The notes under the pieces: generated by a model
The model's input: the letters and a program-made list of their open reading frames with translations, nothing else
What the model was told of the DNA's origin: nothing
The model's database searches: none
Program-made: the position numbers and the translations under genes
Part shown: in pieces, positions 14,628 through 23,395 of the stretch
How the letters are laid out: every line of letters starts with the position of its first letter
Position numbering within the stretch: position 1 is the first letter of the stretch
From: Streptomyces sp. NWU339
GTDB lineage: Bacteria > Actinomycetota > Actinomycetes > Streptomycetales > Streptomycetaceae
Length of the DNA: 36,282 nt
Assembly: GCF_003143855.1 (NCBI RefSeq)
Contig: NZ_QFRK01000063.1
Span: forward strand, 1-36,282
Reading direction: 5' to 3'

Positions 14628-15629
14628 ATGACGGGGCGGAACGTGCGCTGGGGGATTCTGGCGACCGGCGGGATCGCCGCGAGGTTCACGGCGGATCTGG
14701 CGGAGCTGGCGGACGCGGAGATCGTGGCGGTGGCCTCACGGTCGGCGGAGTCGGCGCGGGCGTTCGCCGACCGGTTCGGGATCGGGCGGGCGTACGGCGA
14801 CTGGGAGTCGCTCGCCCGGGACGAGGAGGTCGACGTCGTCTACGTCGCCGCTCCGCACTCGGCGCACCGGGCGGCGGCCGGACTGTGCCTGGAGGCCGGG
14901 CGGAACGTGCTGTGCGAGAAGCCGTTCACGCTCAACGCGCGCGAGGCCGGGGAACTGGTCGCCCTGGCGCGCGACCGGGGGCTTTTCCTGATGGAGGCCA
15001 TGTGGATGTACTGCCATCCCATGGTGCGGCGGCTGAAGGCACTGGTCGACGACGGCGCGATCGGCGAAGTCCGCACCGTGCGGGCCGACTTCGGGCTGGC
15101 GGGGAACTTCCCGGCCTCGCACCGGCTGCGGGACCCCGCGCTGGGCGGGGGCGCGCTGCTGGACCTCGGTGTGTATCCGGTGTCGTTCGCACAGCTGCTG
15201 CTCGGGGAGCCGTCGGACGTCGTGGCGAGGGCGACGCTCTCCGAGGAGAAGGTCGACCTCCAGACGGGCGCGCTGCTCTCCTGGGACGACGGTGCCCTCG
15301 CGTCGGTGCACTGCTCCATCGTCGGCGGTACGGAGACCTCGGCGTCGATCACCGGTTCCGAGGGCCGGATCGACATCCCGTACGGCTTCTTCTTCCCGGA
15401 CGGGTTCGTGCTGCACCGGGAGGGCCGGGAGGCCGAGAAGTTCACGGCCGACCCGGCGGACGGGCGCCGGGACACGCTCGGCCATGAGGCCGCCGAGGTG
15501 ATGCGCGCATTGCGGGCCGGTGAGACGGAGTCCCCGCTCGTCCCGCTGGACGGCACGCTCGCCGTGATGCGGACGCTCGACGCGATCCGCGACCGTATCG
15601 GCGTCCGCTACCCGGGGGACGCCGTGTGA
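14628..15629 (+). CDS. Gfo/Idh/MocA family NAD(P)-dependent sugar oxidoreductase
   Basis: A 333-residue cytosolic dehydrogenase. The N-terminal Rossmann fold (VRWGILATGGIAARF, DVVYVAAPHSAHR) binds NAD(P); CEKPFTLN carries the family's EKP motif, whose lysine is catalytic; the second domain (GALLDLGVYPVSFAQLLLG) has the usual D-x-G-x-Y pattern. Members oxidise or reduce hydroxyls of sugars, inositols or trans-dihydrodiols. ATG 14628 is chosen because family similarity starts there, although the frame is open from 14541; the ribosome site is poor (GGGACGG). The CebR-like operator upstream suggests induction by a beta-glucoside such as cellobiose. A long hairpin follows the gene. Confidence 0.9.
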   Translation: MTGRNVRWGILATGGIAARFTADLAELADAEIVAVASRSAESARAFADRFGIGRAYGDWESLARDEEVDVVYVAAPHSAHRAAAGLCLEAGRNVLCEKPFTLNAREAGELVALARDRGLFLMEAMWMYCHPMVRRLKALVDDGAIGEVRTVRADFGLAGNFPASHRLRDPALGGGALLDLGVYPVSFAQLLLGEPSDVVARATLSEEKVDLQTGALLSWDDGALASVHCSIVGGTETSASITGSEGRIDIPYGFFFPDGFVLHREGREAEKFTADPADGRRDTLGHEAAEVMRALRAGETESPLVPLDGTLAVMRTLDAIRDRIGVRYPGDAV

Positions 15630-15751
15630 ACCCCGCCTCGTCGACGGCCCGGCGGGCGGAGCCCCACTCTCCTTGATCCACACAAGCGGAATACGAACAT
15701 CCGCAGCATTGCGGCCGACGGCGGCCATATGCTCAACTCCCCTGCACCAAA

Positions 15752-15767
15752 GCTTCACACTTGAAGC
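15752..15767. repeat. Small inverted repeat downstream of the oxidoreductase
   Basis: GCTTCA-CACT-TGAAGC, a perfect 6-4-6 dyad in the 253-bp convergent gap 15630-15882. The gap shows no convincing gene; a 69-codon open frame starting at 15673 runs through the terminator and looks noncoding. Confidence 0.4.
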
Positions 15768-15799
15768 AGCAGGCTTCCGCAGGCCACTTCCAGGGGGAG

Positions 15800-15878
15800 G
15801 GCAGCCGTTCCACCGCACCGGCAGGGGGTGGCCCCGCGTGGGACCGCGGGGCACGCGCCGGTGGGTGGAACGGCTGCC
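15800..15878. terminator. Long two-part hairpin, bidirectional terminator
   Basis: 15800-15822 pairs with 15857-15878 (GGCAGCCGTTCCACC against its inverse, one bulge), and the loop itself contains a perfect 8-bp hairpin GCCCCGCG/CGCGGGGC (15831-15852). It sits exactly between the convergent oxidoreductase and NTF2-like genes, ending 4 bp before the latter's stop. Confidence 0.8.
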
Positions 15879-15882
15879 GTGA

Positions 15883-16209
15883 TCAGGCCCGGCCGGTCTC
15901 GAAGCGGCTGATCCTGCCGTCGTCGTCGACGGTGAGGCTCCAGTGGGCGCGCATCTCGCCCCGGGTGCCGTTCCGGTAGCGGACCAGGAGGCTGCGTCCG
16001 CCGTCGGACTCGTCGTCGACGTCCATGTGTCCGTGGGAGGAGAAGATCTCCCGGTCGATCCAGTCGGTGAGACCGCGGTCGCTGCCGTCGTCCGCCATGG
16101 TCGCCCCGGGCGCGAGCAGGGCCGTGAAGCCCCCCTGGTCATGGTTGTCGACCGCGGTGACGAAGGCGCGTACGGCGGGGTCGCCGAGAGGGGAGGTCCG
16201 GATCGTCAT
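15883..16209 (-). CDS. NTF2-like / SnoaL-like family protein
   Basis: A 108-residue protein with the cone-shaped NTF2-like fold pattern: N-terminal helix DPAVRAFVTAVDNHDQGGFTALLAPGA, a DWIDREIFSSHGH strand-turn region, and C-terminal strands LLVRYRNGTRGEMRAHW and ISRFETGRA. Such proteins are small-ligand enzymes or binding proteins; nothing in the sequence fixes the ligand. ATG 16209; divergent from the DoxX gene by 118 bp. Confidence 0.82.
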   Translation of the reverse strand: MTIRTSPLGDPAVRAFVTAVDNHDQGGFTALLAPGATMADDGSDRGLTDWIDREIFSSHGHMDVDDESDGGRSLLVRYRNGTRGEMRAHWSLTVDDDGRISRFETGRA

Positions 16210-16327
16210 GCCTGTCGGCGTCCTGCCGGCCGTCGGCCGCCGCCACCCGAACGGCGGGCGGCGGCGGGCCGGGCGGGACGCCGGGGTGCGACGGTGGTCA
16301 CGCGAAGCGACTGCCCCGGGAGACGAC

Positions 16328-16870
<543 letters not shown>

Positions 16871-16992
16871 TACTGCCCACTACCGCCCAGTGCTGCCCGG
16901 TACCGCCGTCGTGGTGCTCCGGTCGCCGGGGTCGGGGACGCGGCGGAGACTGAAACCCGGCTTCTGTCCAGGAAACCCCGGAGCGCAGGAGA

Positions 16993-18159
16993 ATGGGCCC
17001 CACCCGAGCGTTAGCGCCCCGCGAAAGGCGGTGGCTTCGATGGCTGCCCGCCGCGCTGATCCTCGGCGTGTTCGTCCTCGACCTCCTCACCCCGCGGGGC
17101 ATAAGGGTGTTCCCCCTGCTGGCGGCCGCCCCCGTGCTGGTCGCGCCCTGGCTCTCCCTGACCGGGACGGTCGCCACCGGCGGGGCGGCGCTCCTCGCCG
17201 CGGTACTCCTGCCGCTGGTGAGAGGCAGGCTGCCGTTCGGCGTCGACGACATCGTCCCGTTCTCCACCTTCGTCACCCTGACCTTCCTGGCCGCGGTGGT
17301 CAACCGGCTGCTGGCCCGCGAGCGGCGGCAGTTGAAGAACGCCCGCGAGGTCGCCGAGGCCGTCCAACGCGCGATGCTCCCCTCCCCGCCCGGCCGGATC
17401 GGGCCGCTGGCCGTGGCCGTCCGGTACGAGGCCGCCGCGCGGGAGGCCGCCATCGGGGGCGACCTGTACGCGATCCACTCGACTCCCCATGGCATCCGGC
17501 TGATGATCGCCGATGTCCGGGGCAAGGGCCTGGGCGCGATCCGAACCGTCAACGCGCTGCTGGGCACCTTCCACGAGGCCACCCTTCGCGCTCCGGACCT
17601 GCCCGGTGTGGTCCGCTGGCTGGAGGAGCGGGTGCGGGAGGCCCACGTCGCCGAGGACGGGGCAGGACTCGAGACGTTCGTCACCGCCGTCGTCGCCGAG
17701 CTGTCCGCCGACGGCTCCACCCTGTGCATGGCCAATCGGGGGCACCCGGCGCCGTTGCTGGTCCACCGCGGCCGGGCCCGCCCGCTGGAGCCGGGCACGC
17801 CCTCGCTGCCGCTGGGCCTGGCCGGCCTCGGCACCCCGGACGTCCTCCCGGACGTCCCCGTCGACCGGTACGCCCTGCCCGAGGGGGCGGTCCTGGTGCT
17901 GTTCACCGACGGTGTCGTCGAGGCCCGCGACCACCGCGGGGTCTTCTACGACCCCATCCCGCGGCTGTCCCGCCCCCTCCCGCCGGACCCGGACCGCGTG
18001 CTGGACGCCCTGCTCGCCGACCTGTACCGGTACACCGCGGAGCACCTCGACGACGACGTCGCGCTCCTCGCCATCGGCCTGCCCCGCGACGCGGTGGACG
18101 GCCCCGACGGGGCCCCGGCCGTCCACCGGAGGGAAGCGGACGACGGCCGGCGCGTTTGA
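16993..18159 (+). CDS. Membrane-anchored PP2C-type Ser/Thr phosphatase (SpoIIE domain)
   Basis: A 388-residue protein. Residues 18-105 hold three or four TM helices (WLPAALILGVFVLDLL, VFPLLAAAPVLVAPWL, AALLAAVLLPLV, FVTLTFLAAVV), then a linker with the VQRAMLP element and a SpoIIE/PP2C catalytic domain. Metal-binding motifs are present: GGDLY (155-159), IADVRGKG (172-179), ANRGHPAPLL and LFTDGVVEARD, ending in DDDVALLAI. It should dephosphorylate an anti-sigma-factor antagonist on the inner face of the membrane, as is typical of the many Streptomyces SpoIIE-like phosphatases; the partner is not nearby. The start ATG 16993 has AGGAG only 1 nt away, so GGAG at 16980-16983 is the more likely ribosome site. 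Confidence 0.9.
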   Translation: MGPTRALAPRERRWLRWLPAALILGVFVLDLLTPRGIRVFPLLAAAPVLVAPWLSLTGTVATGGAALLAAVLLPLVRGRLPFGVDDIVPFSTFVTLTFLAAVVNRLLARERRQLKNAREVAEAVQRAMLPSPPGRIGPLAVAVRYEAAAREAAIGGDLYAIHSTPHGIRLMIADVRGKGLGAIRTVNALLGTFHEATLRAPDLPGVVRWLEERVREAHVAEDGAGLETFVTAVVAELSADGSTLCMANRGHPAPLLVHRGRARPLEPGTPSLPLGLAGLGTPDVLPDVPVDRYALPEGAVLVLFTDGVVEARDHRGVFYDPIPRLSRPLPPDPDRVLDALLADLYRYTAEHLDDDVALLAIGLPRDAVDGPDGAPAVHRREADDGRRV

Positions 18160-18234
18160 AGGAGACCCACGACTCCGCCGGGCCGGTGCGGAGGACCGCC
18201 GAGCGCTGTCCGTGGTCTGTGCCAGGGTCTGCGT

Positions 18235-18627
18235 ATGAGCGATCCGAGCACGAACCTCTCCGTGTCCCCCGCGTCCCCCGCCCCCGCCGTACCGTCCGCC
18301 GGTCTCTGGGGCTCCGTCGACGCCTTGCACGCCTGGCTGGACGCCAACCGCGCGGTCGACGGCCGGGAGGGTCTGCTGCTGCGCGTCCTGAAGCTGTCCG
18401 AGGAGGTCGGCGAGGTCGCCCAGGCGGTGATCGGCGCGACCGGCCAGAACCCGCGCAAGGGCACCACCCACGGATGGGACGACGTTCAGGCGGAGTTGTG
18501 CGATGTCGCGCTCACCGCCCTGGTGGCGCTGCGCGGTCTCACGCCCGACGCCCGTGAGGTCTTCGCCCGGCATCTGGCGGGAGTCGCCGAACGCTCGCTG
18601 GGCGCCGACGGGGGTGCCCGGCACTGA
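18235..18627 (+). CDS. MazG-like nucleotide pyrophosphohydrolase family protein
   Basis: A 130-residue protein. After an Ala/Pro/Ser-rich N-terminus, residues about 47-105 show the MazG metal-binding pattern: KLSEEVGEVAQAVIG (EExxE) and WDDVQAELCDVALTALVAL (ExxD). MazG-like enzymes hydrolyse nucleoside triphosphates, often non-canonical ones, to monophosphate and pyrophosphate. The family motif KGTTHGWDDVQ is as in other Streptomyces members. ATG 18235, 75 bp after the phosphatase stop; the two may be co-transcribed but no functional link is evident. Confidence 0.88.
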   Translation: MSDPSTNLSVSPASPAPAVPSAGLWGSVDALHAWLDANRAVDGREGLLLRVLKLSEEVGEVAQAVIGATGQNPRKGTTHGWDDVQAELCDVALTALVALRGLTPDAREVFARHLAGVAERSLGADGGARH

Positions 18628-18711
18628 GCCGGCGGGCGGCCGGCCCCTCACCCAGGGCAACACAGGCACCACCCGGGCCGGGGCCGGTCGGGACCTGAGA
18701 GGTCGCTTCAC

Positions 18712-18880
18712 CCTTCGACGCCAACGACCTTAAGAGCGCGGGCGACTTCAACACGTACGGGACGGTCAGACCGAACAGGACTCCCTCGACCTCCTCGCCC
18801 ACCTGGAGGACCCGGAGCGCACCCCGCCCCCGGTCGGCTATCAGGCCCCCTTCTACAAGGCGGACCGGGTGGACGCCTGA
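18712..18880 (+). pseudogene. Decayed C-terminal fragment, copy A (unrecognised family)
   Basis: Translated with one frame correction, this segment gives DLKSAGDFNTYG then DGQTEQDSLDLLAHLEDPER, TPPPVGYQAPFYKADRVDA and a stop. Compared with copy B (25285-25473) it has lost one base after NTYG and lacks the last MAEMRAAHAYFQ segment. No start codon or ribosome site remains. The parent family is not recognised; the two copies show that it is a repeated gene family in this genome. Codon positions keep the coding bias, so decay is recent. Confidence 0.6.
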
Positions 18881-19035
18881 CCGCCGGGTCGGCCCGGAGG
18901 TCGGCCTCACCCAGCGCCAACGTAGGACGCGGAACGTGAGGGAACCGGTGAACGATCACAGTTCACCAGAACGAGTACCGAAGGCCCTGGGGGCCGGTAT
19001 CGGGGCAAGCGCAGCCCCTGGCCGGCGGGAGGGCG

Positions 19036-19269
19036 GTGTGGCTGCCGACCGCGAGGGACCACGCCGGAACGGTCCTCGGCCACCTGCGCGTCATGCGTCG
19101 GCGCAAGGACCTGAGCAGCAACAAGATCACGATCGAGCGGGCGCCCACCCCCGCCGACGAGGACCGGCACGAGTTCCTCGTTCGCCGCAGCATCGACGAC
19201 GGCGGGCCTCCTGTCCGAAGCCCGAAGGGACTCATCCGTGTAGGCCGTCCAGAGGCATCCGGATGGTGA
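19036..19269 (+). pseudogene. Possible gene remnant, unrecognised
   Basis: A 77-codon open frame reading TARDHAGTVLGHLRVMRRRK then DLSSNKITIERAPTPADEDRHEFLVRRSIDDGG. The composition and codon use look like real protein, but there is no ribosome site, similarity seems to begin upstream without a start, and the tail after 19212 looks random. The same frame can be followed upstream to about 18962. It is most likely a broken gene. The rest of 18628-19583 (956 bp) holds only copy A of the repeated fragment; I see no intact gene, tRNA or IS end there. Confidence 0.35.
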
Positions 19270-19583
19270 TCCGAATGATCGACACGGACGATGGTGCTCG
19301 AGTCCCGGCGCAGCACCAGGCCTCTCGGTCCGCTGCGGGGATCGGATGCTCCGCGGCGCCACTGCGAGGTACGCGCCGCGGGAAGCCGGCAGGGGCTCGC
19401 CGGACGGCGCTTCACCCGTGCGGTGCCGCAGTGACGGTCGAAGTCGAAGGAGAACCCCGTGGGTCCAGTGGGCGTGGGCCGGTGCCTACCGGCGGGGCTC
19501 TTCGCGGTCGGCTCGCGTGTGTGTTCCGGTCGCGGTCACCGTCAGCGCGTGGTGGGCGGTCTGCGACGTCAGGAGATGATCAC

Positions 19584-20885
19584 GTGAGGAATCCCCCCGG
19601 GGCCGGCGTCGGCTCGCGCCTGCGGGCGCTGCTGATCACGACGAGCAGCAGGAAGTCACCGGCTGCCCTGGTGTTGATCCTGCTGGTCCTCCTCCCGACG
19701 GCGCTGCTGCTGGGTTGGTGGGGCCTCGAAGACCTCAGCGGGGCCCTGACCTACCCGGGGCGCATCACCGGTGCCACCCTCATTCTGGTCACGGGTCTCT
19801 CGTTGTTGGGCGCTGTTGCGGTCGTGGACCACTGGGGCCGGAACATCTTCCCCTATTCCGGGTTGGTCGCGCTGATCGGTACGGTCGCGGCATCGTTGAC
19901 CAACGCCATGCTCCTGCTCGAGACCTTCAGGGACGGCGATTCCACGCTTTACCAGGTGCTGTTCAGCCTGCTCACGGCGGGTTCCGCATGGGCCGTCCTC
20001 ACGGTGTGGCGGACATCGGTCGTGATCCCCTCTCCGAAGCGGGTGGCCGCGGCAGTGATCGTCTCCTCGGCTCTCGCGGTGGCCAATTTCGGCTACCAGA
20101 ACCTCTACCAGCCGTCCCGGCACAGTGCCAGGCCCCTCGTCAATATCACCGTGGGAGAGCCTGTGCTGAGCAAGGACCGCAAGAAGTTCGTCGTACCGGT
20201 CGACATCAAGATCGAGAACCGCAGCGATATGGGCTTCTACGTGCTCGGCACTGAATTCCACGCCATGGGCGAACGGGTGTCGCTCAGCCAGACGGACCGG
20301 CCCCGCAAACAGTGGCGTGCAGATGCCGAGACGTTCCGTGACTTCTATGTGCAACACCCGCTCTCCCGAAGGGAGATCTACCAGCCCGGCCAGTTGGTGT
20401 TGGCGCAGCCATGGGTGCCTATCGGAAACTGGATCGAGGCAAACGACGCGCTCGTCACCCAAACGGTTGTGCAACTGCCCATCGACACGCCGTATGACCA
20501 GTTGGCGCTCTACGCCTCCGCGTTCTTGGCGCGCAAGGACCGGTTCGTTCTGGAGGAGGTCCATCCGAATGGGTATTCCTGGAGTGGCGGCAAGGTGCCC
20601 CAGTGGGTCAAGAAGGACAAGAGCTCCGACTACGTCGCCTACCGCGGCCGGGTGTACGAAAACAATGCGATTGACCAGCACACGATGGCCCCCCGCTACC
20701 TCACTGTCTATTGGCGGTTCGGCACGCATGGCGCAGACCTGTTGGGATTCATCCTGCGAAACGGTGAGGAAAACCGCATACTGCCCAGTGCCGGGATTAG
20801 CGAAATGGTGAACCGGTACGGCTTGGTCACCGCCGGAACGGGTCCGATCAAACGGACGCTCTGGGACATCAAGAAGCAGGGATGA
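19584..20885 (+). CDS. Unrecognised membrane protein with large extracytoplasmic domain
   Basis: A 433-residue protein I cannot assign to a family. Residues about 25-180 contain five predicted TM helices (LVLILLVLLPTALLLGWWGL, ATLILVTGLSLLGAVAVV, FPYSGLVALIGTVAASLTNAML, VLFSLLTAGSAWAVLTV, VAAAVIVSSALAVANFGY). Residues 190-433 form a soluble beta-rich domain, probably outside the cell (VGEPVLSKDRKKFVVPVDIKIENRSDMGF, then W-rich segments). The start GTG 19584 has AGGAG 8 nt upstream; the frame is open far upstream but that part is noncoding. Codon use is more relaxed than in neighbours (TTG, GTT, TAT, AAT), suggesting transfer. Its last 17 bp overlap the end of the convergent lasso cyclase gene. 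Self-protection or export for the RiPP is possible but unproven. Confidence 0.75.
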   Translation: MRNPPGAGVGSRLRALLITTSSRKSPAALVLILLVLLPTALLLGWWGLEDLSGALTYPGRITGATLILVTGLSLLGAVAVVDHWGRNIFPYSGLVALIGTVAASLTNAMLLLETFRDGDSTLYQVLFSLLTAGSAWAVLTVWRTSVVIPSPKRVAAAVIVSSALAVANFGYQNLYQPSRHSARPLVNITVGEPVLSKDRKKFVVPVDIKIENRSDMGFYVLGTEFHAMGERVSLSQTDRPRKQWRADAETFRDFYVQHPLSRREIYQPGQLVLAQPWVPIGNWIEANDALVTQTVVQLPIDTPYDQLALYASAFLARKDRFVLEEVHPNGYSWSGGKVPQWVKKDKSSDYVAYRGRVYENNAIDQHTMAPRYLTVYWRFGTHGADLLGFILRNGEENRILPSAGISEMVNRYGLVTAGTGPIKRTLWDIKKQG

Positions 20886-22689
20886 CCGGCATGGCCGCAC
20901 GGCGCGCGCGGGAACGCCGGTCCCCTCGCTCCAGCCACGCCACGAGGGCGAGGGAACTGTTCACACGGTCCCAGGAATGGGAGTCCCCCATGCCGAACTG
21001 CGCCTCCCTCACTGCCCGGCACAGGATCCCGACGTCGAACATCTCCGCGATCAGCGGATGCCTCGCGGAGCGGCAGAGGTCGATGAGTTCGTCGCCGTGT
21101 GTCCGCAGGCCGCGGGCGTAGAGCTGGTTGAAGGGGACATTGACGACCCGGCCGTCGATCCGGGGCGGAAGCAGATCCGCCATCGCCTCGCGCAGTACCG
21201 CCTTCGGACGACCCGGTTGGAACGCGGTCTCGGCGGGGAGGCGGCGCATCGTGGCGATGACCTCCGGGTCGAGGAAGGGGTGCGAGAGGAAGAATCCGTC
21301 CTGCTGTGCGCGGCGCCAGGACAGCGGGTCGGGAGCGGCGATGTAGTTGGCGGCTTCGTAGAGGGACTGTTCGGGCTTGCGCCCGAACACGAAGCGGCTC
21401 TCCGCGGTGCAGGCCGCACGGTAGCCGTGAGCCCGCGCGAATCCGGAACGCAGCCATCGGGGGCGGGCGAAGTCACCGAGGCCGCCTAGCACCGTTCCGC
21501 GGCGGCGGGCGAGCGCTGTGACCCGTTCGGCGGCCAGTGGAAGAGCCGGCTGCACCACGTGGGCGGAGACGATGTCCCACACTCCCCGCTCGCTGCCCGC
21601 GGCCCAGTCACGTGCCTGCCTCGTCATCTGCCGGAGCCGTCCCGTGCGGGCCAGCCTGTGCAGGTGGAACGGGTTGGCGTCCACGATCGGGTCGGCCCCG
21701 CAGCCGGTCAGGAGGGTGTCGCAGCCCAGATCCGCCGCGGCGGCATGGAGCCTGCTCCAGAACGGGGCGCGGAAGGCGTGCGCATGAGGCTCGTCCGGGT
21801 CTCCCGCGTGGTGCTGGAAGTCGTCGAAGTCGGCCACGTCGTCGACATCGAGGATCACCGGGCGGGCTGCGGGTGCGTGCCGGCGGATCTCCGCCATCGC
21901 CTCTTCTATGTAAGGCTGTTCGGCAGCGAGTTCTCCCCTTCTGAAGCGCCCGGCGAGCAGGACGAGGTCCCCGGGGTCGCCCTGTCCCTCGGCCGGCAGA
22001 CGTGCCGCGAGCAGCGCGATGCTGGTGGAGTCGGTGCCGCCGGAAACATGGCATGCCGTCCTCCTGCCCACACGGCGCCCGACGGCGTTCTCCAGTGCGA
22101 GGCGCAGGTCCTTCGCGGCCCCGCCGAGGCCGGGTCCGTCCGCTGCCTGTACCGGCGGATCGTGGGCCTGACGGAAGTGGCGCAGCACCCGGCCGCGCGT
22201 CTGCCCCGTGATCGAGAGTTCCACCACCTCGCCACCGAGTACGCGGTGCACTCCGGCGAAGGGGGTGAGTGCCGAGTGGGGTTGCGCCATGTTCCCGGTC
22301 AGGTACCGGCAGAAGTAGCGCCGTTCCGGCTCCGCTCCGCCGCCCAGGTGGCGCGCCGAGGTACTCACCGCGGTGACACGACCACCGGACTCCCTGAAGA
22401 ACAGCGGGATGCGTGCCTGCTCGTCCCGCATCAGCAGGATGCGGTCGCGGCACACCAGGACGGCCGCGTAGTCGCCGGTCGGCAGAGGCGGAGCCGCTTG
22501 CGGCCGGCCCCAGTCGTCGAGGAGGCCGCGCGCTCCCGCCACGCGCCCACGGACGGAGCCGGCCCAGCCGGCGACCACCGCGGTCCCGGCCCGTGAGGAA
22601 ACCGTCGTCACGAGCCCCTGCCGCGCCATGGTTCCGTCTGCCCAGAGCTTCGGGACGCCTCCGTCCCACTCGAGGCGGAGTGCTTCCAC
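20869..22689 (-). CDS. Asparagine-synthetase-like lasso peptide cyclase (C protein)
   Basis: A 606-residue member of the asparagine synthetase B-like macrolactam synthetases. It would activate the Asp/Glu side chain of a peptide by adenylation and close a ring on the new N-terminus. The N-terminal half keeps the glutaminase fold (LPTGDYAAVLVCRDRILLMRDEQARIPLF) but lacks a nucleophilic Cys at position 2, as in lasso cyclases. The pyrophosphatase loop SGGTDS is at 216-221, and DANPFHLHRLARTGRLRQM and RPKAVLREAMADLLP are typical. Start GTG 22689 lies one base after the B-protein stop, with GGAGG in the end of that gene, so it is coupled; the longer frame from 22815 would overlap gene B by 125 bp. 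Its 3' end overlaps the convergent membrane protein gene by 17 bp. Confidence 0.88.
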   Translation of the reverse strand: MEALRLEWDGGVPKLWADGTMARQGLVTTVSSRAGTAVVAGWAGSVRGRVAGARGLLDDWGRPQAAPPLPTGDYAAVLVCRDRILLMRDEQARIPLFFRESGGRVTAVSTSARHLGGGAEPERRYFCRYLTGNMAQPHSALTPFAGVHRVLGGEVVELSITGQTRGRVLRHFRQAHDPPVQAADGPGLGGAAKDLRLALENAVGRRVGRRTACHVSGGTDSTSIALLAARLPAEGQGDPGDLVLLAGRFRRGELAAEQPYIEEAMAEIRRHAPAARPVILDVDDVADFDDFQHHAGDPDEPHAHAFRAPFWSRLHAAAADLGCDTLLTGCGADPIVDANPFHLHRLARTGRLRQMTRQARDWAAGSERGVWDIVSAHVVQPALPLAAERVTALARRRGTVLGGLGDFARPRWLRSGFARAHGYRAACTAESRFVFGRKPEQSLYEAANYIAAPDPLSWRRAQQDGFFLSHPFLDPEVIATMRRLPAETAFQPGRPKAVLREAMADLLPPRIDGRVVNVPFNQLYARGLRTHGDELIDLCRSARHPLIAEMFDVGILCRAVREAQFGMGDSHSWDRVNSSLALVAWLERGDRRSRARRAAMPVIPAS

Positions 22690-22690
22690 G

Positions 22691-23326
22691 TCACTGCCCT
22701 CCGCCGCCGACCGAGAGGACCGGCGCGAACGCGTGCCCGCGCGGATCGGCGTCGGGGACGCACAGGCCGGCCGAAGACGTCCAGGCGTGCAGGGCGAACG
22801 GGTGCTCACGCACACCGACGTGGAGTACGGCCTTCAAGCCGCGCCGCCGCAGCAGGACGAAAGCCGTCATGGCCTCGGCCTTGCAGTCGCCGTTGACGAA
22901 CCAGCTTCTGCGACCGTGTGATTGCACCGCCCGTTTCAGCCGTTCGACGTCCTCCGTGGCAGCGGGGTCCGCGCGGGCGTAATCCGGGGCCGCCAAGGAC
23001 AGGAGCCGAAGGGCGCGCCCGAAGCCCACGGTTCGGATCAGCAGGTGCACTCCGCGCAGCCAGAGCCCGATCGCGACGTCCGACTGCTGCCTCCGTCGGG
23101 CCGTCGCGCATCCGGCGCGGATGAGACCGGTGACGATTTCGGCGCGTTCCTCGGAGACTTCATCAGCGAACTTCCGGATGTCCGCCGTCGCCACTCCGAG
23201 AAAACGCGTCCGCCGCCAGTCCGCGATCAGCGCCCCGTCGGACATTCTGGTGACACGGCAATGCGGTGACAGGATCCGCACCATGGCCACCAGGGCATCG
23301 GTGTCCTCTGCCGCGTCCTCTGCCAC
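22691..23326 (-). CDS. Lasso peptide B protein: RRE-like N-terminus fused to leader peptidase (B2)
   Basis: A 211-residue protein. Residues about 85-211 are the transglutaminase-like B2 leader peptidase: C148 in FVNGDCKAEAMTAFVLLRRRG, H180 in HPFALHAWTSSAG and an aspartate in VPDAD (192/194) form the Cys-His-Asp triad. Residues about 12-80 (HCRVTRMSDGALIADWRRTR, FLGVATADIRKF, EIVTGLIRAG) look like a diverged PqqD-type leader-recognition element. Actinobacterial lasso clusters usually encode these as two proteins (B1, B2); the fused length matches proteobacterial McjB. No separate B1 is present here. It should bind the precursor leader and cut it before the core glycine. GTG 23326 has GGAGG 7 nt upstream; it follows the precursor gene by 69 bp. 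Confidence 0.82.
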   Translation of the reverse strand: MAEDAAEDTDALVAMVRILSPHCRVTRMSDGALIADWRRTRFLGVATADIRKFADEVSEERAEIVTGLIRAGCATARRRQQSDVAIGLWLRGVHLLIRTVGFGRALRLLSLAAPDYARADPAATEDVERLKRAVQSHGRRSWFVNGDCKAEAMTAFVLLRRRGLKAVLHVGVREHPFALHAWTSSAGLCVPDADPRGHAFAPVLSVGGGGQ

Positions 23327-23395
23327 CGCACATCCTCCAAGGTCGGCCTGACACCGCCCCCGCGACGGACCCGGCCCGACGTGGGCACGGTGGTG

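Noticed and set aside
15673..15882. 69-codon small gene downstream of the oxidoreductase
   Set aside because: Runs through the long hairpin terminator, has no ribosome site and an Arg/Gly/Pro-rich second half.
18936..19583. N-terminal extension of the membrane protein frame
   Set aside because: Low-complexity composition without similarity or ribosome site; GTG 19584 has AGGAG at 8 nt and begins the membrane protein proper.
18628..19583. tRNA or attachment site in the gene-poor stretch before the RiPP region
   Set aside because: No cloverleaf or CCA-ending stem pattern could be recognised by eye, and no integrase is present; covariance-model searching would be needed to exclude it fully.
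22690..22815. Earlier start for the lasso cyclase
   Set aside because: Would overlap the B protein gene by 125 bp with Arg/Ser-rich noncoding-like sequence; GTG 22689 fits coupling.
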